Source: an uncultured Oscillochloris sp. (lineage in GTDB: Bacteria > Chloroflexota > Chloroflexia > Chloroflexales > Chloroflexaceae). From it: a stretch of 8,189 nt of DNA. The position numbers and the translations under genes were made by a program. Positions within the stretch are counted from its first letter, which is position 1, and the number at the start of each line of letters is the position of its first letter. Positions 1-5,302 of this stretch are shown in pieces. Where the stretch lies: positions 1-8,189 of the forward strand of contig CAIRDL010000377.1 in NCBI GenBank assembly GCA_903877345.1, read 5' to 3'. The notes under the pieces are model-generated. The model had not been told where the DNA came from, ran no database searches, and worked only from the letters and a program-made list of their open reading frames with translations.

Positions 1-41
1 GCTGTTACAATCCAGAGACAAACGGCGATTGTTCGAGGTAC

Positions 42-181
42 TAAGGGACGCGGAAGATTTTAATCATCCAAGCCGGGCCAATGATCCGTGATGCGTGATC
101 CGTGACCGGGCCGCACCCTAGCCGATCACGGATCACGCGTCACGGATCAGATGGAATGTTTTAAATCTTCCGCTTCCCTAA
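42..181. mobile_element. MITE-like nested inverted-repeat element
   Basis: Bases 42-67 match the reverse complement of 156-181 at 22 of 26 positions without gaps; both arms share GCGGAAGATTT. Inside lies a second inverted repeat: 82-105 against 126-149 (one G-U-compatible mismatch), continued by 107-109 against 122-124, with a loop of about 12 bases. The inner left arm is itself a direct duplication of TGATCCGTGA (82-91 and 96-105). The symmetric core, 45-178, starts GGGA and ends TCCC, and is bordered on both sides by TAA (42-44, 179-181). If the preceding C is counted, the border is CTAA (41-44, 178-181), which overlaps the core by one base. Terminal inverted repeats plus a short target-like duplication and no coding capacity are the marks of a miniature element; TNA or YTAR duplications are known for parts of the IS5 family. 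The alternative is a regulatory or REP-like hairpin of host origin. It ends 15 bases before the ribosome binding site of the next gene. Confidence 0.55.
82..149. repeat. inner long hairpin (TGATCCGTGA palindrome)
   Basis: This is the inner stem of the element: 24 consecutive positions pair between 82-105 and 126-149. Position 92 (T) faces 139 (G), a wobble in RNA of the plus strand. After one C-A mismatch (106/125), three more G-C pairs follow. Such a stem would be very stable in a transcript or as a DNA cruciform. No T-tract follows the right arm (the next bases are GATGGAATG, and the first T-rich run, TTTT, is at 159-162), so it is not a textbook intrinsic terminator, although it could slow or stop a transcript entering from the left edge. 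Confidence 0.8.
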
Positions 182-196
182 CCTGAAACCTTGTCT

Positions 197-202
197 AAAG
201 GA
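197..202 (+). promoter_or_regulatory. ribosome binding site of the efflux adaptor
   Basis: The sequence AAAGGA lies seven bases before the ATG at 210, a good Shine-Dalgarno match at normal spacing. It supports that ATG as the start, which also places a complete lipoprotein signal peptide at the N-terminus. I see no convincing -35/-10 pair for this gene: the space upstream is occupied by the inverted-repeat element. Confidence 0.75.
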
Positions 203-209
203 TTTTTCT

Positions 210-1820
210 ATGAAGTCACGCTTTGGGCTTGTTATCGTGCTCTGCGGGATTGTCCTATCGGCTTGTAGCCGCCCCACCTCGACCGCTGAGACCACCCCAC
301 AGGTTGCGCCGACCCTTGCCGCAACCAGCGCCACGGGTTCCGGGCTCGGCTCAATGTCGTCAATTGGTGCCCCCACCGCCGCGCCGACGACCGAACCCAC
401 CGCGAATGCCGCCCAGACCTACACCGTCCGGCGCGGCACGGTTGAGGATCTGCTGACCTTCAGCGGTCAAGTTGCCCCGATGCAAGCAACCATCGCCTTC
501 ACCCTCGACGGGATTGTTGCCAAGCTGCATGTGCAACCTGGGCAGACCATCCAGAAGGGCGATCTGGTTGCGGAACTTGATACCGGCGACCTTGCCACCC
601 AACTGCGCACCGCTCGCCTCGCCTACGAGCAGAATCAGCGCAACCTCGACCGAGCGACGCAGTCCAGTCAGTTGGTGGTCAAACAGGCGGAGCTTGACCT
701 TGAGACGGCACAACAGACGCTTGCGGAGCTGAAAGCGCCACCGTCGTCGGTCGTCCTCACTGAAGCGCAGACGGCAGTGCGGCAGGCCGAAGCCAATCTG
801 GCGAGCATCCGCAACAACGCTTCGCAGACGAAGAACGCAGCGAAAGCGAGCCTGGATCAGACCGTGCAGAACCTTCAGACGCTTCAGGCAGATTACGGGC
901 TGAAAGTCAACCTTTTGGCAAAAACGAAGAATGCGACCGAGAAGAAAACGCTCAGTGATGCGATTCTGGGTCTGGAAACGCAGATCCATGCGGCGGAAGC
1001 TGCCGTGACCCAGGCGGTCATTACCTACGACACCGCCCGCAACAACGAAGTTGCCGTCGTGAAGGATGCCGAGGCGAAACTCGATTTGGCGAAGGCCAAA
1101 CTGAACGCCCTGCTCCGTGGCCCCGATCAGTTCCAACTGGCAACCCAGGAGCGGGCGGTGCGTCGGGCTGAACTGGCCCTGACGAAGGCGCGGCTCGACG
1201 GTACCGCTGACCCTGCACTAACGAGTGCGATTGAGGCCAGTCGCCTCCAGATCAAAGATCTCGAAGCCGCCATTGCTGCCAAGCAACTTTTCGCCCCGTA
1301 TGGGGGTGAAGTGGCGACGATTGCCGCTATTGCGGGTTCGCCGATTCAAGGCGGGGTGCCGGTGATCACCCTGGTAGATCGCTCGCGGATCGAGATCGTG
1401 GCCGACAGCACCGCTATTGACAGCGCCGGGCGGAAAACACCGCCGGTGCTGACCATCGGCCAAGCGGTTGCCATCACCTTCTCGCGCTACCCCGGCCAAG
1501 TCCTGACAGGTACGATCCGGCTCGTCCCCAACACCCAGCAACCGGATGCCACCGATAAGTACTACCACATCAGCTTTGAACCCCAGGGCCTTAACCTCGC
1601 CGCCGGTGATCTTGCTGATCTCGAAGTCAGCTTAGGCCGCAAGTACGATGCGCTCTGGCTGCCCCCGGTTGCAGTGAAATTCAACGGCACCCGCGCCTCG
1701 GTCAACATCCGCGTTGATGGGAAGAACAAGCAGCTTGAGGTGCTGACCGGCATTGTCAGCGCCGATAAAGTCGAGATCCTCAGCGGCCTCAAGGAGAACG
1801 ATCTGGTGTTCGGGACGTGA
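210..1820 (+). CDS. efflux RND/ABC periplasmic adaptor (HlyD/MacA-type) lipoprotein
   Basis: Membrane fusion protein expected to be anchored outside the cytoplasmic membrane and to link an inner-membrane pump (MacB-type ABC or RND) to the exterior. Residues 1-18 form a lipoprotein signal peptide with lipobox LSAC, so Cys19 should be the lipidated residue. Residues 20-70 are a Thr/Ala/Pro-rich tether. The first half of the lipoyl-like domain is at about 90-126 (GIVAKLHVQPGQTIQKGDLV), then a long alpha-helical coiled coil at 127-358, then the second lipoyl half at 360-390 (GSPIQGGVPVITLVD), a beta-barrel at 391-475 and a C-terminal membrane-proximal domain at 476-536. At 536 residues it is longer than the typical 350-400 of MacA/AcrA, chiefly because of the coiled coil. 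No transporter gene follows; an IS remnant does. The substrate cannot be told. Family call firm, pump type uncertain. Confidence 0.92.
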   Translation: MKSRFGLVIVLCGIVLSACSRPTSTAETTPQVAPTLAATSATGSGLGSMSSIGAPTAAPTTEPTANAAQTYTVRRGTVEDLLTFSGQVAPMQATIAFTLDGIVAKLHVQPGQTIQKGDLVAELDTGDLATQLRTARLAYEQNQRNLDRATQSSQLVVKQAELDLETAQQTLAELKAPPSSVVLTEAQTAVRQAEANLASIRNNASQTKNAAKASLDQTVQNLQTLQADYGLKVNLLAKTKNATEKKTLSDAILGLETQIHAAEAAVTQAVITYDTARNNEVAVVKDAEAKLDLAKAKLNALLRGPDQFQLATQERAVRRAELALTKARLDGTADPALTSAIEASRLQIKDLEAAIAAKQLFAPYGGEVATIAAIAGSPIQGGVPVITLVDRSRIEIVADSTAIDSAGRKTPPVLTIGQAVAITFSRYPGQVLTGTIRLVPNTQQPDATDKYYHISFEPQGLNLAAGDLADLEVSLGRKYDALWLPPVAVKFNGTRASVNIRVDGKNKQLEVLTGIVSADKVEILSGLKENDLVFGT

Positions 1821-1892
1821 CGGCCTGGTTTAACCTGAAAGCTGAACTTTTGGTGTGCCAGCTTGAACCCTTGGACGAACTAGATCCAGTTG

Positions 1893-2003
1893 CTATAAGA
1901 AGCTGTCTGAAAAGGGGCATGCTGCCAGCCGCCGCACCATCAACCGGGTCATCGCAAGATAGATCATCGCCTCGCTGTTGACGGGTGGCACCTCGTATTC
2001 CCA
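1893..2003 (-). pseudogene. IS5-type transposase, C-terminal remnant
   Basis: Read on the minus strand from about 2003 to the TAG at 1893-1895, the frame gives W-EYEVPPVNSEAMIYLAMTR, then LMVRRLAA, then CPFSDSFL and stop. The pattern NSEAMIxxAMxxLMxRRLA is the familiar C-terminal tail of IS5-family DDE transposases, which usually follows the conserved ERTFAWL region. Only about 37 codons remain; the catalytic DDE domain and the start are absent, and the homology stops near 2003 where sequence unrelated to the transposase begins. The gene is therefore a dead 3' fragment. A longer overlapping minus-strand frame (1789-2166) exists but is in a different register and does not resemble a protein family. 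The identification is by recall of the tail motif, not by search. Confidence 0.75.
1898..1913. repeat. terminal inverted repeat of the IS remnant
   Basis: The sequence AGAAGCTGTCTGAAAA lies over the final codons of the transposase remnant. In IS5-family elements the transposase often ends within or beside the terminal repeat, and GCTGTCTGAAAA-like ends are common among them. No matching opposite end is found elsewhere in the window, so the element was truncated from its 5' side. Confidence 0.5.
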
Positions 2004-2051
2004 AAAACCTACCCCTGAAAGATAGTCCCCAGGGGGTAACGGTCACGCCTG

Positions 2052-2060
2052 TGCTATAAT
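2052..2060 (+). promoter_or_regulatory. extended -10 promoter, probably giving a leaderless mRNA
   Basis: The sequence TGC-TATAAT is a perfect -10 hexamer (2055-2060) with the TGn extension. No good -35 hexamer lies 16-18 bases upstream (the region is a G-run), which the extension could compensate. Transcription should start 6-8 bases after the hexamer, at about 2067-2068, and the ATG of the next gene is at 2070. The mRNA would thus have almost no leader, in agreement with the lack of a Shine-Dalgarno sequence between 2061 and 2069. Confidence 0.6.
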
Positions 2061-2069
2061 CGGCCCCCG

Positions 2070-5000
2070 ATGACCGTGCAAGCTCCGTTCTATTTGGCCC
2101 TGCCACTGCTGCTCTACCTCCCCGGTTGGGCGCTGCACCGCCGTGTAGGTACCCCCGCCGAACCACTCGTGGCCCATTTTGAGCGCGTGGCGATTAGCGC
2201 ACTCTGGTGCGGCTGGCTCGCTTTGCTGTTGGCTGAAGTGGGACTGTTCTCGCTTTGGCTGCATGTGCTGATCACCTTTGGGGGCTGCGCCGCCCTCGCC
2301 CTGCGTGCCCCGCGTCCCGCGCCAAGTGTGCCAAGTGCCACGCCCCTGTGCGAATGTCTTGCTCACATAATAGTGCTGCTCGTCGCTCTGCTGCTGGTTG
2401 CGCGCCCGTTCGAGACGGTGCTTGGCGTGCGCGATGCGGGCGTCTATGCGAATACGGGCTTTGCTATTGCGCGCACGGGCAGCCTTGTGCAGACCGACGC
2501 GCTGTTGGCGCAATGGGGCCAAGCGGCACTGAGCGCTGATGCGACGGTGGCGGAACCGGCGAAACAGGCGCTGGCTAATTATACGATTGGGCAGCCCCGC
2601 GACCGCTACATCGCTACGCGGCTGCGGGCGGCGGGCTTTTTTGTGTATGAAGGGGAGTTGCCTGCGGGCCGCATTGTGCCCCAAGGCTTGCACTTGCTGC
2701 CCGCGTGGATTGCCTTGCTCACGGCGCTGGGCGGGCCGTACTTGGGCCTGTTTGCGCCGGGGTTGCTGAGCGTGCTGAGCGTGTGGAGCGTGGGGATGTT
2801 GGGGCGTCGTTTGGCCGGGCCGTGGGTGGGCTTGCTCGCCATGAGTTTCCTGGCGCTCAACGGGACGCAGATCTGGTTTGGGCGCTACTCGACTGCCGAG
2901 ACCACCGCGCAGTTTCTGATCTTCACGGGGCTGTATTTTTTCGCCCAACAAGCAACCGCCACGAACCCGCGCACCGCGACAGTTGCCGCCGCGCTCAGTG
3001 GCCTCGCCATCGGCCAAGTGGCTTTGGCGCGGCTCGACTTCTTTCTCCTGGGGCCAGTGCTGGTGTACTTGCTCTACGTGTGGCTTACGCACCGTTGGGA
3101 ACGGCGACACACCGCGTTGGCGCTTGGCCTTGGGGCGATGCTGTTGCACGCGGCGCTGCACATCGGCCTGATCGCCCGGGCCTATTTCTTCGACACCGCG
3201 CACGACCGCCTGCAAGATTATGCGCTGGTTGCGCTGTGCAGTCTGCCCTTCCTCACGCCTGCCCTGCGGACGGAGTTTTTGAGCGACAGTGCGTTGGCTC
3301 GCCCCATGCGCCTCGTCCTCGAAGTGGTCGCCGTCGCCATCGCCAGTGGCGTTGTGGTGGCGTTATGGCGCTGGCCCGCGCCGATTCGTCGGGCGGAAGA
3401 GTGGCTCGCCCGCCATAATGGGGCGGTGCTGCGCCTCGTGGCGGGCGGCATGCTGCTGTTGGCGGGGTACGCCTACTTGGTGCGGCCAGAAATCTTCGAC
3501 GCCGACATGTTTTTCAATACCCGTGGCGGTTGGAACGACCCGCTCACCCGCGACCCCGCGCTGGTCGCGCTTGATGTGCGTGAAGGGCGCATGCAAGTGG
3601 ACGCGGCGCGCAACGCGGCGGGCGTGGCGCTTGCCCCTGGCCCATTCTGGCGGGCAACCCCCGACCTCGCCGCGACGACCGTGCTGCGCGAACGGCTCCA
3701 GGCCGAACGGGGGCCGTGGGCGGGTTCCTTCAGCGCCCAGAGCCTCAACTGGCTGCGGCTCCAAGGCTACGTCGGCGCGCCCATCAGCCTGCCGGTGCGC
3801 CTGTGGTACAACGAGTACGCCAGCATGACCTGGCTCCAACAACTGACCGTGAACCCCGCCACGCTCAGTTCGGAGCCAGCGCCGATCAACGACAAATACA
3901 TGATTCCGCTCGCCAATCTGGTGCGCGTGGGGTGGTATCTCTCGCCGCTTGGCATGCTTTTGGGGCTTGCGGGGTACGCGCTCTGGGTGCGGCGCGGGCT
4001 GAACCGGGGCGCGTGGCTCTTCCTCGCCGTGGCCTTCGTCGGCACCTTCTTCTACGTGCGCCAAACGTATGGCACTTCCGATCAGCATTACATTTACATT
4101 TTGCGCCGCTTCGTGCCCATCACCTACCCAGCGCTGAGTCTCGGCATAGCCTACGCACTTGTCGCCCTGGCGCAACACGCCAAGCAGCAACGGGTCAAAA
4201 CGCCCTTGCGCGGGCTGGCGTTGTTGGGCCTCACGGGTGGCTTGGGTCTGCTACAGATCGCCTTTTACCTCTACACCAACATACCGATCATCACCCACAC
4301 CGAATACGCGGGTGCCATCGCACAACTGACGGCAGCGGCGGCGCAGTTTGTGCCGGGGCGCGACGTCCTCTTAATGCGAGGTGGTGCGCCGATCTACGCC
4401 GAGGCGCGTGACATCCCCGATTTGGTCGCGACGCCCTTTCGTTACGCTTTCGGCCTTGACGCCTTTGCCGTGAAAAGCACGCAACCCGGCAAATACGCTG
4501 ACGCGCTCACACTTGCCGCGCAACAACTACGCGCCCAAGGCCGCGAAGTTTATCTTTTGTTGAGCACATCCGGCGGCGGCTTGGCACTACCGGGGTTCGC
4601 CCTGGAACCGGCGGGACACTTCGCCCTGGATATACCGGAATTTGAGCAGCTAACCGACCAGAAACCCCGCAACGTTGCCCGCCTAAGTCTGCCTTTTGCG
4701 ATCTACAAACTTGTGCCTGCGGCCCCCAACAGCATCGCCACCAACCCACCGCCCCTAAGCCCCGAAGCATTCGCCGCCCAAGTGACCGGCTTCCACCGCC
4801 CGGAGACGCGCACCACCGGCGAAAGCTACGCCTGGACGAATGGGGACGCCACCTTGCGTTTGCCCTGGTCTGTTGGGGCGGTTCCATCCACGTTGCGCCT
4901 CACCCTGGCAGGCGGTGAGCGCCCGCCGCAACTGGGGCCAGCGCAGGTTTGTGTCAGCGCCCTCCCGGAGACGACGCTCTGGCCCACGACGCCCGGCACC

Positions 5001-5204
5001 CCTATTGAGCTTGGCTGCCTCACATTAGGCGCGCAGCCTGACACCTACACCCTCAAACTAGATCCCGCCCAACTGCCGCCCGCGCCTAGTGGCACGCTGC
5101 TCGTGCGGCTCACCAGTTCCTCGTGGGTACCTGCATCTGAAGACGCCCGCCAGAGTGACCGGCGCTCGGTGGGGGTGCAACTTGGCTTGGTGGCGCTGGA
5201 GTAG
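2070..5204 (+). CDS. large polytopic membrane protein, GT-C/GT39-like glycosyltransferase
   Basis: Probable polyprenyl-phosphate-sugar-dependent glycosyltransferase of the GT-C fold, acting on the outer face of the membrane. Of its 1044 residues, the N-terminal two thirds carry about 16-18 hydrophobic segments: among them 5-23, 38-58, 60-80, 97-113, 205-268 (several), 278-294, 323-340, 346-372, 381-402, 414-434 and 451-471, then 617-640, 647-665, 680-702 and 713-738. The first large outside loop begins after segment 4 with GVRDAGVYANTG (119-130); an acidic D(A/E)G here resembles the catalytic loop Asp of GT39/PMT/ArnT enzymes. QIWFGRYSTAE (267-277) is a motif I associate with this group in Chloroflexota. 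A large soluble loop spans 472-616. Residues 743-880 look alpha/beta, and 895-1044 form a beta-rich domain. No Shine-Dalgarno precedes the ATG; the start is set by the promoter position. Donor and acceptor are unknown; a general transport or membrane role is not excluded. Confidence 0.8.
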   Translation: MTVQAPFYLALPLLLYLPGWALHRRVGTPAEPLVAHFERVAISALWCGWLALLLAEVGLFSLWLHVLITFGGCAALALRAPRPAPSVPSATPLCECLAHIIVLLVALLLVARPFETVLGVRDAGVYANTGFAIARTGSLVQTDALLAQWGQAALSADATVAEPAKQALANYTIGQPRDRYIATRLRAAGFFVYEGELPAGRIVPQGLHLLPAWIALLTALGGPYLGLFAPGLLSVLSVWSVGMLGRRLAGPWVGLLAMSFLALNGTQIWFGRYSTAETTAQFLIFTGLYFFAQQATATNPRTATVAAALSGLAIGQVALARLDFFLLGPVLVYLLYVWLTHRWERRHTALALGLGAMLLHAALHIGLIARAYFFDTAHDRLQDYALVALCSLPFLTPALRTEFLSDSALARPMRLVLEVVAVAIASGVVVALWRWPAPIRRAEEWLARHNGAVLRLVAGGMLLLAGYAYLVRPEIFDADMFFNTRGGWNDPLTRDPALVALDVREGRMQVDAARNAAGVALAPGPFWRATPDLAATTVLRERLQAERGPWAGSFSAQSLNWLRLQGYVGAPISLPVRLWYNEYASMTWLQQLTVNPATLSSEPAPINDKYMIPLANLVRVGWYLSPLGMLLGLAGYALWVRRGLNRGAWLFLAVAFVGTFFYVRQTYGTSDQHYIYILRRFVPITYPALSLGIAYALVALAQHAKQQRVKTPLRGLALLGLTGGLGLLQIAFYLYTNIPIITHTEYAGAIAQLTAAAAQFVPGRDVLLMRGGAPIYAEARDIPDLVATPFRYAFGLDAFAVKSTQPGKYADALTLAAQQLRAQGREVYLLLSTSGGGLALPGFALEPAGHFALDIPEFEQLTDQKPRNVARLSLPFAIYKLVPAAPNSIATNPPPLSPEAFAAQVTGFHRPETRTTGESYAWTNGDATLRLPWSVGAVPSTLRLTLAGGERPPQLGPAQVCVSALPETTLWPTTPGTPIELGCLTLGAQPDTYTLKLDPAQLPPAPSGTLLVRLTSSSWVPASEDARQSDRRSVGVQLGLVALE

Positions 5205-5302
5205 CGTGCGGATTTTAGGCAATACCGCAGAAGCAACACGGTCACTCTTCGCTTCGCTCAGGGTTATGGCGTACCACGCCCTTGTGACGAAGGTATGAAG
5301 GG
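5205..5302. other. convergent intergenic spacer with palindromes
   Basis: This gap lies between two genes that meet tail to tail. GTCAC (5241-5245) can pair with GTGAC (5284-5288), enclosing GGCGT-ACC-ACGCC (5268-5280) and, as an alternative pairing, AGGG with CCCT (5260-5263, 5279-5282). The segment CTTCGCTTCGCTCAGGG (5247-5263) resembles interspersed non-coding repeats (CCCTGAGCGAAGCGAAG on the other strand) that I recall from several Chloroflexota genomes. There is no T-tract on either strand, so a bidirectional intrinsic terminator is only a weak possibility. No gene is visible. Confidence 0.4.

Noticed and set aside
2..91. Open frame at the left edge (LLQSRDKRRLFEVLRDAEDF...) that could be the 3' end of an upstream gene
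   Set aside because: It runs through the left arm of the inverted-repeat element and ends in the palindrome, uses codons rare elsewhere in the window (AGA, AGG, CTA), and about 30 codons give no family signal. It cannot be distinguished from chance.
82..149. CRISPR-like repeats
   Set aside because: The repeated units are 10 bases, adjoin with only 4 bases between them and occur in inverted order; there are no spacers and no cas genes.
360..1136. Minus-strand frame of 258 codons
   Set aside because: Lies opposite the adaptor coiled coil, is rich in Arg/Gly/Leu, has no recognisable motif, and the plus frame has a signal peptide and complete domain order.
1839..1864. Hairpin AAGCTG...CAGCTT after the adaptor gene as a terminator
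   Set aside because: The stem is six pairs with a 14-base loop and is followed by GAACCC rather than a T-tract.
1789..2166. Minus-strand frame of 125 codons spanning the gap after the adaptor
   Set aside because: It crosses the IS remnant in a register different from the conserved transposase tail and overlaps both flanking genes, so it is not a gene.
2043..3215. Minus-strand frame of 390 codons over the promoter and 5' part of the membrane protein gene
   Set aside because: Its translation is dominated by Arg, Gln, His and Pro, typical of the antisense of a GC-rich hydrophobic gene. The plus frame shows regular membrane segments throughout.
3363..4190. Minus-strand frame of 275 codons inside the membrane protein gene
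   Set aside because: Antisense shadow with His/Arg/Pro-rich composition and no family features or ribosome binding site.
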